From the NCBI GenBank assembly GCA_022867625.1, contig JALIFM010000002.1, forward strand, positions 310,001 through 374,000: 64,000 nucleotides of DNA. The letters are read 5' to 3'. This DNA comes from Lachnospiraceae bacterium NSJ-143. GTDB taxonomy: Bacteria > Bacillota > Clostridia > Lachnospirales > Anaerotignaceae. Numbering within the stretch: the stretch's first letter is position 1; each line of letters opens with the position of its first letter. Under the pieces are notes generated by a model. It worked only from the letters and a program-made list of their open reading frames with translations. It did not search any database and was not told where the DNA came from. Position numbers and translations under genes: made by a program. This document shows positions 51,189-59,607 of this stretch, piece by piece.

Positions 51189-52454
51189 TTGGACATGATG
51201 AAAGAAGCAAAAAAATATCGGCAGGAAATTCTTGAAATAAGGAGATATCTGCACAAAAACCCAGAGGTCTCACAAAAGGAAGTTATGACTGTAAAATATA
51301 TCTGTGAAAAACTGAAAGAATATGGCATAGACTTTGTGGAGGTCAAAAATGGAGGCATTCTGGGGTTTATAGGAGCAGGATGTGAATCAAAAACTGTAAT
51401 GCTCAGGGCGGATATTGACGCACTGCCGGTCTTGGAGAGTCAGTATAATATTGGCGGGCAGGATAAGAAATGTGTTTCTGATATTGGTGGTGTGTCACAT
51501 GTCTGTGGGCACGATGCGCATACAGCCATGCTTCTGGCAGCAGGCAAAATTTTAAAAGTAAACGAGAATTTAATAAACGGCAGGGTAGTGCTGTTTTTTG
51601 AAAGGGCCGAGGAGGCCGGAGGTAATATACTGTATCTACTAAGATATTTGCATGAAAATAAAATACGTATTGACGGGTGTATGGCAATGCATGTGAACGG
51701 AAAACTGGAAACCGGCAAAATAAGCATAAGCAGAGGAAGTATAAACGCTGGAGGTTTTGGTTTTGAGGTTATGATAAAGGGAAGGGGCGGTCATGGCTCA
51801 GCCCCAAGCCTTGCCAATAACCCTATAGACTGTTTTGTAGAGCTTTATGATTCAATAAATATGATACCTGTAAAATACATAGGTGTTGGGGAAACATGTA
51901 CGTTTTCAATTGGAACAGTTAATGCTGGTACAAAGAAAAATATAATTCCAGAGGAGCTTATATTTGGAGGCACAGCCAGGTTTTTTGAGCACAGTACCGG
52001 TATAAAGTTTAAGAATGAGTTTTTGAGGATTCTGGAAAGTATGACAAAAACTTATAAGTGCAGTTATGAAATAATCAAAGCTGTAGGGCCTACACTTCCC
52101 CTTGTAAATAATGATACCTGTGTTGAAATATCAAAAATTACGGCTGCGGATGTATTTGGCAGCAGAAATGTAATATCAATGCCTCCTGAAATAAGCTCAG
52201 AGAGTTTTTCGGCGGCTCAGAGGCTTTATCCTGGAATTTACGCATATATTGGTGTTAAAAATGACAGCCTTGGCACCGGAGGAGAGCTTCACAGCCCTGA
52301 ATTTGATATTGACGAGGAGGCGCTCTGCCTTGGAGCGGCTTTTGAGGCAAAGTTTGCTGTCGATTTTTTAAACAGTAAAAGAGAGATAAATTTTGATGGC
52401 TATAATGGAACCCCAGATGAGCTTTACAATGAGATTTGCTATAAAGTAGACTGA
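51189..52454 (+). CDS. M20-family amidohydrolase (second copy)
   Basis: M20D-type hydrolase of about 421 residues with the classic opening EILEIRRYLHKNPEVSQKE, DIDALPVLE, HVCGHDAHTAMLLAAGKIL and RGGHGSAP. The position usually read as FQPAEE is FERAEEAGG. The two M20 proteins in tandem are clearly diverged, so they probably have different substrates or form a hetero-complex as proposed for AbgA-AbgB. Start choice: TTG 51189 is nine bases from GGAG; TTG 51174, ATG 51180 and ATG 51195 are alternatives. A terminator follows. Confidence 0.88.
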   Translation: MDMMKEAKKYRQEILEIRRYLHKNPEVSQKEVMTVKYICEKLKEYGIDFVEVKNGGILGFIGAGCESKTVMLRADIDALPVLESQYNIGGQDKKCVSDIGGVSHVCGHDAHTAMLLAAGKILKVNENLINGRVVLFFERAEEAGGNILYLLRYLHENKIRIDGCMAMHVNGKLETGKISISRGSINAGGFGFEVMIKGRGGHGSAPSLANNPIDCFVELYDSINMIPVKYIGVGETCTFSIGTVNAGTKKNIIPEELIFGGTARFFEHSTGIKFKNEFLRILESMTKTYKCSYEIIKAVGPTLPLVNNDTCVEISKITAADVFGSRNVISMPPEISSESFSAAQRLYPGIYAYIGVKNDSLGTGGELHSPEFDIDEEALCLGAAFEAKFAVDFLNSKREINFDGYNGTPDELYNEICYKVD

Positions 52455-52461
52455 TTAAATA

Positions 52462-52500
52462 AAAGCCGAATGCATATTTCAGGAGCATTCGGCTTTATTT
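52462..52500 (+). terminator. Terminator after the M20 pair
   Basis: AAAGCCGAATGC (52462-52473) pairs exactly with GCATTCGGCTTT (52485-52496), T-rich tail. Confidence 0.9.
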
Positions 52501-52597
52501 TGAATATCCATTGACATTATAGTATGTATAATATAAACTGGATATATAACTGGTAATACCAGATAACCGGAAGCTTGGGATTATAAGGAGTGATTTT

Positions 52598-53695
52598 ATG
52601 ACACACAAAATTGCAGATGTCAATGTATTTTATGTATCGACCTCAGACTGCGCAGGTGTAGGCGATTCAACCCTCAGATATGATAAAGCGTGTATGGCTG
52701 TGGTTGAAATCAGGACTGACAGCGGATTAAGCGGCTATGGCATTACAATAAAGGACGAGATTGCGGGTTTAATACGCAATACCATTAAACCGATATTGAT
52801 GGGCAAAGACCCGGTTAATACAGAAGATATCTGGCAGGAGATGTTTTTAAACATAAGAGGTTCCGGGCGCAAGGGGCTGAGCCTTGTTGCAATAAGTGTT
52901 GTGGATATAGCACTGTGGGATTTAAAGGGCAAAATATTGGGGCTTCCTGTGCACAGGCTGCTTGGAGGCGGCAAAAGGTTTATACCGACATATGCAAGCG
53001 GCGGGTGGACTTCTTATACATTGGATGAGCTTCTTGCGGAGATGAAATCATTTGTTGATTTGGGATACAGTACAATTAAAATGAAGGTAGGAGTTGAGCT
53101 TGGCAGAAATATAAAAGAGGACTCAAGGCGCGTGCATGCGGTAAGAGATATGGTTGGGCCTGATATTGATATTATAATTGACGCTAATAATGTATGGGAC
53201 AGCGGCACGGCCGTGAGGTTTGCCGAAATGGTAAGAGACTGCGATATCGCGGCTTTTGAGGAGCCGGTATGTGCTGATGATATACCGGGGCTTGGCAGGA
53301 TTAGAAGCAGTATTAACATACCTGTTGCGACAGGAGAACATGAGTATACTAAATATGGCATGCGAGACCTGCTTGCAGGCAAGGCTGTGGATATTGTGCA
53401 GCTTGATGCAACAAAGGCGGGCGGCATAACCGAAATGGTCAAGGTATCCGCTATGTGTCAGGCTTGGAATCTGCTTTTTGCCCCGCACTGTTTTGAAATT
53501 GTACATATGCATTTGCTGAGTGCAGCGCCAAATGCTTTTAAGCTTGAGAAGCTTTTCTTATTTAACGGCATAATGCGCAGATGTATTAAAAATTATCCTG
53601 AACCGGTTAACGGCATTTTGGAAATACCTGACCTGCCGGGTATGGGATTGGAATTTGACATGGAGTGGATTATGCAAAACAATGAATTAAAATAG
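52598..53695 (+). CDS. Enolase-superfamily enzyme, mandelate racemase subgroup
   Basis: Mg-dependent enzyme of 365 residues. The KxK motif is IKMKVG, metal ligands are DANN, EEPV and GEHE, and the His-Asp dyad of the mandelate racemase subgroup appears as QLDATKAGG and APHCFE. That combination fits acid-sugar dehydratases and related epimerases, not dipeptide epimerases, which lack the dyad. The precise acid is unknown. AAGGAG precedes the ATG. It has its own start after a terminator but points the same way as the symporter-M20 string. Confidence 0.88.
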   Translation: MTHKIADVNVFYVSTSDCAGVGDSTLRYDKACMAVVEIRTDSGLSGYGITIKDEIAGLIRNTIKPILMGKDPVNTEDIWQEMFLNIRGSGRKGLSLVAISVVDIALWDLKGKILGLPVHRLLGGGKRFIPTYASGGWTSYTLDELLAEMKSFVDLGYSTIKMKVGVELGRNIKEDSRRVHAVRDMVGPDIDIIIDANNVWDSGTAVRFAEMVRDCDIAAFEEPVCADDIPGLGRIRSSINIPVATGEHEYTKYGMRDLLAGKAVDIVQLDATKAGGITEMVKVSAMCQAWNLLFAPHCFEIVHMHLLSAAPNAFKLEKLFLFNGIMRRCIKNYPEPVNGILEIPDLPGMGLEFDMEWIMQNNELK

Positions 53696-53723
53696 AGGAT
53701 AGTTTTAAAAAAAATTAAGTTTT

Positions 53724-53768
53724 ATAAGGCAAGTTTGTGTATAATAGTACATAAACCTGCCTTATTTT
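53724..53768 (+). terminator. Long hairpin terminator
   Basis: ATAAGGCA (53724-53731) pairs with TGCCTTAT (53758-53765), and GTTTGTGTA with TACATAAAC inside, then TTTATT. Confidence 0.75.
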
Positions 53769-53896
53769 ATTGCATAATAAAGCAGAATTACTTGTTATAA
53801 CATTTTTAACAACGTGTTCATACTTAATTCAAAATTGAATACTATAATTTATTTCAGAAAATAAATAAAACATAAACACGACAGGAGGCAATTATT

Positions 53897-55423
53897 ATGT
53901 TTGATGATAAAGATAAAGACATGAATAATGGCAATATAGAAAACAGTGAAAATCTTGAAAAAGAAATGCAGGCAGCAAACCATTTTTATGATGAGTTTAA
54001 AAATAATGAGGACAGGAATGAAATCCATAGTGAGCCTGAATACACAAAACACGACAACACAGTTAGTGAGGAGCCTGAAAAAGCTGATTTTGAGCAGAAG
54101 AGTATAAACGATGAAGGCCGGCATAAAAGTTTCCATGATGAAAATGATTCAGGGGTTTACCGGAACAGAGCGCCATATGAGCCTATAAAGGACAGCTATT
54201 ACAGAGAAACCGTAAAAAAGAAAAGAGGCGGTTTTAAAAAGATTATTGCAGCTTGTCTTGTAGTTAGCCTTTTTGGCGGAACAGGAATAGGAGCCGGATA
54301 TGCGGCTGTTAACAGCTTTATAAATTCCAGACAGGCGGCGGTATATGCTCCAGACAGCTCCGGAATGTCACAAAATTCAAAAAGCTCAGGCGGAGATATA
54401 TCGGCCCCAAGCGGAAGGTCAAACAATGTTTTGTCATTGAGCGCTACTGGAGATGCGGTTTCGGTTATTAATTCCGTATATCCGTCTATAGTAAACATTA
54501 CAATTAATGTGTCGGGAACTACAAATTATTTTGGAATGTCAATTCCTTACCAGAGCGAAGGCGCAGGCTCAGGAGTGATTTTTGATGAGGATGACAAATA
54601 TGCCTATATAGTTACAAACAACCATGTTGTAGACGAAGCAAACTCAATCAGTATATCTGTTACAGGTGTTGAAAGCATTAAGGCTGAGATTGTAGGCACT
54701 GATTCCACAAACGATATAGCTGTAATTAAGGTCCTTAAGAGTGATTTGGACAATGCCGGAGTTGAATATAAAGTGGCTAAATTCGGCGATTCTGACAAAC
54801 TTAGCGTTGGTCAGAGTGTAATAGCTATTGGAAACGCTCTTGGCGAGGGAAAAAGTGCAACAGGCGGAATGATAAGCGTACTCAACAAGAGCCTTGAACT
54901 TGAAGGAAAGCATCTTACGGTTATACAGACAAGTGCTCCAATCAATCCCGGAAACAGTGGAGGCGCGCTGGTAAACTATAATGGCGAAGTCATTGGTATA
55001 AATACAGCCAAGACAAATACAACTGTTGCAGAAGGAATGGGCTATGCCATACCAAGCAATACTGTTAAAGAAATAATGGAAAAACTTGAGACAGAAGGGA
55101 CACAGCCTAAGCCATACATTGGCATAATGGGTTCTGATATAACAGATGAGCTTTCACAACTTTACAAACTGCCTGTGGGAGTGCTTGTAAGACAGGTATT
55201 TGACGGCAGTCCTGCTCAGGCCGGAGGTCTTAGAGAAGGCGATATTATAACAGCTATAGGGGATAAGACAGTAATGGATATGGATGCCCTTATTAATGAG
55301 CTTTCAAGCCTTGAGATTGGCCAGAGTGTAAACCTCAATGTAATAAGAGAAAATAAGGCTGTAACAATAACATTAAAAATAGCTGACGCCAACAACGTTG
55401 GTTCAGCAGCTTCTAATCAGTAA
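53897..55423 (+). CDS. htrA: HtrA/DegP-type membrane serine protease with PDZ domain
   Basis: Quality-control protease outside the membrane, 508 residues. An acidic cytoplasmic N-terminus of about 110 residues precedes one transmembrane helix (about 114-138), a Ser/Gly-rich linker, the trypsin-like domain with H243 (NNHVVD), D273 (STNDIAVI) and S354 (NPGNSGGAL), and a C-terminal PDZ domain (about 390-495). ACAGGAGG precedes the ATG. The upstream region has an inverted repeat ATTCAA/TTGAAT near 53830 but no recognised stress operator. Monocistronic. Confidence 0.95.
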   Translation: MFDDKDKDMNNGNIENSENLEKEMQAANHFYDEFKNNEDRNEIHSEPEYTKHDNTVSEEPEKADFEQKSINDEGRHKSFHDENDSGVYRNRAPYEPIKDSYYRETVKKKRGGFKKIIAACLVVSLFGGTGIGAGYAAVNSFINSRQAAVYAPDSSGMSQNSKSSGGDISAPSGRSNNVLSLSATGDAVSVINSVYPSIVNITINVSGTTNYFGMSIPYQSEGAGSGVIFDEDDKYAYIVTNNHVVDEANSISISVTGVESIKAEIVGTDSTNDIAVIKVLKSDLDNAGVEYKVAKFGDSDKLSVGQSVIAIGNALGEGKSATGGMISVLNKSLELEGKHLTVIQTSAPINPGNSGGALVNYNGEVIGINTAKTNTTVAEGMGYAIPSNTVKEIMEKLETEGTQPKPYIGIMGSDITDELSQLYKLPVGVLVRQVFDGSPAQAGGLREGDIITAIGDKTVMDMDALINELSSLEIGQSVNLNVIRENKAVTITLKIADANNVGSAASNQ

Positions 55424-55430
55424 ATTGCAA

Positions 55431-55464
55431 AAATCCCACCGGTATAATGCGGTGGGATTTTTTT
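55431..55464 (+). terminator. Terminator of htrA
   Basis: AAATCCCACCG (55431-55441) pairs with CGGTGGGATTT (55450-55460), then T residues. Confidence 0.93.
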
Positions 55465-55498
55465 GACATAAAAAGTAAAATCAAGGAAATTATATTTG

Positions 55499-55527
55499 TT
55501 GAATTATCTGGCGAATTAATATATGAT
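55499..55527 (+). promoter_or_regulatory. Promoter of the FadR-type regulator
   Basis: TTGAAT (55499-55504), 17 nt, TATGAT (55522-55527). The TTGTTGAA overlapping the -35 resembles one half of the operator at 56296. Confidence 0.5.
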
Positions 55528-55582
55528 AGTTTATAGGCACAGAATAACTAATAATAATTTAATTTTGAAAGGCGGATTTTTT

Positions 55583-56314
55583 ATGCCAAAAGTACTTTCA
55601 GAAATGATTGCCGATGATATACTTTATATGATAAATGTTGAAAAAAGGTTTGATGAATGCGGAAAGCTCCCTAATGAAAATGATTTTGCTAAGGAGCTTA
55701 ATGTAAACAGGGCTACTCTCAGAGAGGCTATAAGGATACTGGCTACAAACGGGGTGCTTGAAATTAAAAGAGGTGTAGGTACATTCATAAAAAAGGACAG
55801 CGATACCAGTATGGGGGATATGTCGGGAATTTCTGCCTTTGCTGATAAAAATGTCGATGTAAGAGACCTTTATGAAATGCGCATTGTAATTGAGCCGGAG
55901 GCGGCCTTTTTTGCCACGCAGAGGGCAACCGAAACAGAACTTAAAAATATTTTGTATTATGGCGATATACTTGAAAAAAAACTGGTTGACAATACGGAAA
56001 GGGCGCTTGAGGAACAGAATTTTCATAAGGCTATTGCCAAGGCAACACATAATATGTATATGAATAAGCTTATACCAGCGCTTTTGCAGGTGATATACAT
56101 AGCTGTAAAGGTTACACAGGATAATTCGGAGCTGCGTATTGAGACAATCAGAGACCACAGGCTTATTATGGACTTTATGAGCCAGCGTGATGCTGAGGGT
56201 GCAAAAACTGCTATGCGCCTGCATATGCTCCACGCAGTAAGGCTTATGGAAAATAATATGTACGAGATTAAAGGTGTCAAAAATAATACGCAAAGTTGTT
56301 CAACAACGTATTGA
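55583..56314 (+). CDS. FadR/GntR-family regulator (FCD subgroup)
   Basis: Regulator of 243 residues: GntR winged helix (residues about 8-75; NENDFAKELNVNRATLREAIRILATNGVLEIKRGVGTF) and an all-helical FCD ligand domain with the metal-site pieces YEMRIVIEPEAA, NFHKAIAKATHN and DHRLI. FCD ligands are typically organic acids. The ATG at 55583 follows AAAGGCGG; an upstream in-frame start at 55523 lies before the leader. It is followed by a dehydrogenase-panB operon whose operator and promoter lie in the last bases of this gene, so control of that operon by this protein is likely. Confidence 0.9.
   Translation: MPKVLSEMIADDILYMINVEKRFDECGKLPNENDFAKELNVNRATLREAIRILATNGVLEIKRGVGTFIKKDSDTSMGDMSGISAFADKNVDVRDLYEMRIVIEPEAAFFATQRATETELKNILYYGDILEKKLVDNTERALEEQNFHKAIAKATHNMYMNKLIPALLQVIYIAVKVTQDNSELRIETIRDHRLIMDFMSQRDAEGAKTAMRLHMLHAVRLMENNMYEIKGVKNNTQSCSTTY
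56295..56307. promoter_or_regulatory. FadR-type operator
   Basis: GTTGTT-C-AACAAC is a perfect 13-bp inverted repeat whose core TTGTTCAACAA (56296-56306) fits the FadR-subfamily consensus TNGTNNNACNA at every fixed base. It lies four bases upstream of the -35 box, inside the 3' end of the regulator gene. Confidence 0.75.
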
Positions 56315-56339
56315 CATCCAACAATAGTGCGTATATAAT
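56311..56339 (+). promoter_or_regulatory. Consensus promoter of the dehydrogenase-panB operon
   Basis: TTGACA (56311-56316), 17 nt, TATAAT (56334-56339), both exact consensus. The TTGACA contains the regulator's stop codon. Leader about 67 nt. Confidence 0.88.
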
Positions 56340-56412
56340 GTCGTTATTATTAAAACATGGCAAATGCAGGAACAGTTTTCCGGTTTTCCGGCTTTTATGG
56401 GAGGTTTTAATT

Positions 56413-57495
56413 ATGGCATTTTATTCACAGGCTCTTCCAAGCTATACTATTGGTGATAACGCTTATGATGATATTCCGCGCGTGTGTGAACCGTATGGTT
56501 CAACAGCGGTTGTAATCGGCGGCAAAAGGGCTATGCAGGCCGCCAGACAGTATCTTATAGACGCCCTTAAGGACTCTAAAATTAAGATTCTTGATTTTGT
56601 ATGGTACGGAGGGGAAGCCTCTTTTGAAAACGGTGACGCGCTTATAGAAAACCCTGTTGTAAAGCAGGCTGATATGGTTTTTTCAATGGGCGGAGGAAAA
56701 TGTGTAGACTGTGTCAAATATGTATGCTATAAGCTGAACAAACCGCTTTTTGCTCTGCCTACAATAGCGGGCACATGTGCGCCGGTATCTTCTGTAGCGG
56801 TAATGTACTATCCAAACGGAGTTATGAAGGAAACATACCAGTTTTCACACACTCCTCCAAAACACGTTTTTATTAATACCAGAGTAATTGCTGAGGCTCC
56901 CGATGTATATCTTTGGACAGGTATGGGGGATACTATGGCTAAACACTTTGAAACAACCCTTGCTGCAAGAGGCAGGGATTTAGCTCATGGTGACGCGTTT
57001 GGTGTAGCGGCAGGAATACAGTGCTACAAACCGCTTGTAAAATACGGAGCAAAAGCCCTTGAGGACTGCAAGAACAATACTCCATCGTTCGAGGTTGAGC
57101 AGATTTGTCTCTGCAATCTTGTAACTACTGGAATGGTTTCCAATTTTATAGATTTTTCACTTAACAGCTGTATTGCGCATTCGCTGTTTTACGGCTTTAC
57201 CGTGCTTCCGCAGATAGAAAAGAACCACCTTCACGGAGAGGTTGTTTCGTACGGTGTTCTGGTTCAGCTTATATATGACGGACAGTATGATAAGCTGGAT
57301 GAGCTGTACCCATTTTATAAATCAGTAAAACTTCCTACTAAGCTTGCAGATATTGAGGTAAGCTTTGAGGAGCTCGGCCCGGTAATAGACAAAACTCTTG
57401 AAGTAAGGGATATCAAAAACGCGCCTTACGAGGTTACTGCCCAGAAACTTCTTGATTCTATAGCCGAGCTTGAAGAATATAATAAATCACATTAA
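56413..57495 (+). CDS. Iron-containing (GldA/HcxA-like) dehydrogenase
   Basis: NAD(P)-dependent group III metal alcohol dehydrogenase, 360 residues. The nucleotide-binding segment is SMGGGKCVDCVKY, and the metal ligands are D173 (GMGD), H256 (IAHSLF) and H274 (HLHGE). Its closest pattern is the glycerol dehydrogenase / hydroxycarboxylate dehydrogenase (YbdH, HcxA) branch; HcxA reduces 2-oxo acids. The ATG at 56413 follows TGGGAGG; a longer frame to 56296 crosses the promoter. It is followed 15 nt later by panB, whose product is the 2-oxo acid ketopantoate. A ketopantoate-reducing role is therefore attractive but unproven. Confidence 0.88.
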   Translation: MAFYSQALPSYTIGDNAYDDIPRVCEPYGSTAVVIGGKRAMQAARQYLIDALKDSKIKILDFVWYGGEASFENGDALIENPVVKQADMVFSMGGGKCVDCVKYVCYKLNKPLFALPTIAGTCAPVSSVAVMYYPNGVMKETYQFSHTPPKHVFINTRVIAEAPDVYLWTGMGDTMAKHFETTLAARGRDLAHGDAFGVAAGIQCYKPLVKYGAKALEDCKNNTPSFEVEQICLCNLVTTGMVSNFIDFSLNSCIAHSLFYGFTVLPQIEKNHLHGEVVSYGVLVQLIYDGQYDKLDELYPFYKSVKLPTKLADIEVSFEELGPVIDKTLEVRDIKNAPYEVTAQKLLDSIAELEEYNKSH

Positions 57496-57509
57496 AAGGA
57501 GAGGGTAAT

Positions 57510-58328
57510 ATGAGGAAAATCACTGTACCTGAAATCAGAGCAACAAAGACAAACGGAAGGAAGCTTTGCCTCCTTACATGCTACGATTACACATCTGCTA
57601 CTATAGTGGAAAAAAGCGATATTGAAATGATTCTTATCGGAGATTCACTTGGTATGACAATGCTTGGCTATGAGGGAACAGTAGGCGTTACTCCTGATGA
57701 TATTATCCATCATGGAAAGGCTGTAAGAAGAGGCGCTCCTACTACATTTATTATTGGTGATATGCCTTTTGGTTCATATAATGAGTCTGTTGAGCAGGGT
57801 ATCCATACAGCAAACCGTTTTATGCAGGAAATCAACTGCGATGCTATCAAACTTGAGGGCGGAAAGCGTTCTGCTGCGGTAGTAAAGGGAATAGTGGAAG
57901 CAGGAATACCTGTATGCGGTCATATTGGCCTTACACCTCAGGTATCATCAAATATGGGTGGTTTTAAAGTACAGGGCAAGAGCATGGACGCTGTAAATGA
58001 CCTTCTTGCCGATGCTAAGGCAATTGAGGAAGCCGGAGCATTTATGATAATGGTTGAGGGCGTTCCTGTATCAGTATGCAAATACTTAAGAGACAATATC
58101 AATATTCCTATTATCGGTATCGGCGCTGGCAAGGAATGCGAAATCCAGGCTCTTATATTCCAGGATATGCTTGGCTTTACTGACTGGGTTCCAAAATTCG
58201 CTAAGAAATATGCAAACCTTGGCCCACAGATGCTTGACGCGTTTAATACTTTCCACAAAGAAGTTGCTGAAGGAGAGTTCCCAACACCTGAGTACTCATA
58301 TAATACCAAAGTTGAGGGACTTGACTGA
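57510..58328 (+). CDS. panB: 3-methyl-2-oxobutanoate hydroxymethyltransferase
   Basis: First enzyme of pantothenate synthesis: adds a hydroxymethyl group from methylene-THF to 2-ketoisovalerate to give ketopantoate. It has 272 residues. Typical segments are CLLTCYDYTSA, ILIGDSLGMTMLGY (metal Asp), GDMPFGSY, DAIKLEGG, GHIGLTPQ, MVEGVP and IGIGAG. AAAAGGAGAG precedes the ATG. No panC, panD or panE follows, which is unusual for a pan locus; the upstream dehydrogenase shares its transcript. A strong terminator follows. Confidence 0.96.
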   Translation: MRKITVPEIRATKTNGRKLCLLTCYDYTSATIVEKSDIEMILIGDSLGMTMLGYEGTVGVTPDDIIHHGKAVRRGAPTTFIIGDMPFGSYNESVEQGIHTANRFMQEINCDAIKLEGGKRSAAVVKGIVEAGIPVCGHIGLTPQVSSNMGGFKVQGKSMDAVNDLLADAKAIEEAGAFMIMVEGVPVSVCKYLRDNINIPIIGIGAGKECEIQALIFQDMLGFTDWVPKFAKKYANLGPQMLDAFNTFHKEVAEGEFPTPEYSYNTKVEGLD

Positions 58329-58390
58329 TAAGGCTATTGGTTAGCTAAATTCTTTACGTTATAAATTCCTTAATGGTTTTTATTTTCCCC

Positions 58391-58426
58391 AACCCCCTCC
58401 TTGTTTTAAGGAGGGGGTTATTTTTT
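58391..58426. terminator. Bidirectional terminator after panB
   Basis: AACCCCCTCCTT (58391-58402) pairs exactly with AAGGAGGGGGTT (58408-58419) and is followed by T residues. Confidence 0.92.
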
Positions 58427-58428
58427 CT

Positions 58429-59052
58429 TCAGCCACCCAGTGATATTTCCTGCATGTTATACCATTGAAGTGCTTTGTCTATGTGCTCCGGACAAAAATC
58501 GGGCCAGAAGTCGTCAATAAAATAAAAATCGGAATATACTGACTGTAAAGGCAGAAAACCGGAAAGACGTTTTCTGCTGCCCCAGCGTATTACTAAATCA
58601 ACTCTGGAAACATCTGACGATTTGAGAGGCCCTCTCAGGACATTTTTTCTGAAGCCTGTATCCCATTCCCAGCTGTAGTTTACAAGAAAGTTGATTTTAA
58701 TGCCGCCGTTTCCGAATGTATGCCTTTCGGTATACGGAAGAAGCTCATCAGGAAACATTTTTGAGTCGGTATTTCCCAGAACAAGCAGCTCGGCGTCCTG
58801 TTTAGACAGCATCTTGACTGCCTGTACACATGCGTTTGTAAAAGCCGCCCTTTGTTCAGCCGGACGTTTGGTGTTATCCGTTGTAAAGCCATAGTAAGTT
58901 ATTTCCTTAACCCCTTTATCTCTGCAAATTTTATACAGTTCCAACCCGGGATTAAGGCCGCTTTTGTAGCCGTCCTTTTTTTCCAGACCTTTTTTCTGCG
59001 CCCAGCGCCTGTTTCCATCGGGTATTATCCCTATATGATTTGGTATTCTCAT
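58429..59052 (-). CDS. Short cis-prenyltransferase (UppS-like)
   Basis: Member of the undecaprenyl diphosphate synthase family, 207 residues against about 240-255 for true UppS. The catalytic Asp lies in HIGIIPDGNRRWA, where UppS usually has IMDGNGRWA. The C-terminal block is IRWGSRKRLSGFLPLQSVYSDFYFIDDFWPDF, so the RxGGxxR of UppS is RWGSRKR. The central region is shortened. These changes suggest a paralogue that makes a shorter or different prenyl diphosphate rather than the cell-wall carrier. AAGGGAG precedes the ATG. Confidence 0.85.
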   Translation of the reverse strand: MRIPNHIGIIPDGNRRWAQKKGLEKKDGYKSGLNPGLELYKICRDKGVKEITYYGFTTDNTKRPAEQRAAFTNACVQAVKMLSKQDAELLVLGNTDSKMFPDELLPYTERHTFGNGGIKINFLVNYSWEWDTGFRKNVLRGPLKSSDVSRVDLVIRWGSRKRLSGFLPLQSVYSDFYFIDDFWPDFCPEHIDKALQWYNMQEISLGG

Positions 59053-59136
59053 AAAGCCGCTCCCTTTTAGAATTTATTGTTATTTTTATTATGGGAAGAA
59101 ATAAATAATTTAAACATATAGCTTTAAAAAGGCTGC

Positions 59137-59169
59137 AAAAAAAACCGGCGCGGAATTTTCCTGCCGGTT
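59137..59169 (-). terminator. Terminator of the prfC-DUF523 pair
   Basis: AACCGGC (59143-59149) pairs with GCCGGTT (59163-59169) with an inner GGAA/TTCC. The A-run 59137-59144 gives the T tail leftward. Confidence 0.8.
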
Positions 59170-59175
59170 CGCGAT

Positions 59176-59607
59176 TTAATAAAGCAAAGCTTCTATTTCA
59201 TATTCGTTTAATATCTTTACTCCGTTTTTGCTTAATAATTCTGCTGTTATGCCGTTTCCGTCTGTAAGCGTCTTGGAAAATGTGCCATCATAAATTTTAC
59301 CAAAGCCGCAGGAGGGGCTGTTGCTTTTTAACACAGCGGTTTTTATATTGTTGATTTGCGCTATTTTTAAGGTTTCCACAGCGCCGCGTATAAATTCGTC
59401 AGTATGATCAGTGCCGTCACTTTCTGTTACTCGGCCATTTAAAATCTCAACAGGCTTTCTTGGGGTAGGGCGGCCGCCAAGCTGTTCAGGGCAGACCGGT
59501 ATAAGAATTTCTTTTTGAGCCAATTTGCAGGCCATTTGGTTTTTTTTAGCCTTACAGTCATACCGGCAGCATATGCCTAGAAGGCAGGCACTTATCAAAA
59601 CTGCCAT
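59176..59607 (-). CDS. DUF523 protein
   Basis: Protein of 143 residues of the DUF523 family, function unknown. The conserved cysteines are visible: ISACLLGICCRYDCK at the N-terminus, PVCPEQLGGRPTPR, and LKSNSPSCG. The pattern suggests metal or iron-sulfur binding. Its ATG overlaps the prfC stop (TAATG), so it is translated with prfC. Whether the link is functional is unknown. Confidence 0.88.
   Translation of the reverse strand: MAVLISACLLGICCRYDCKAKKNQMACKLAQKEILIPVCPEQLGGRPTPRKPVEILNGRVTESDGTDHTDEFIRGAVETLKIAQINNIKTAVLKSNSPSCGFGKIYDGTFSKTLTDGNGITAELLSKNGVKILNEYEIEALLY

Noticed and set aside
52511-52540. TTGACA promoter before the enolase-superfamily gene
   Set aside because: TTGACA is present, but the TATAAT that follows is only 10 nt away and other -10 candidates are poor.
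55598-56293. Minus-strand frame of 231 codons opposite the FadR-type regulator
   Set aside because: Antisense shadow of a clear GntR/FCD gene; Cys/His/Tyr-rich nonsense composition.
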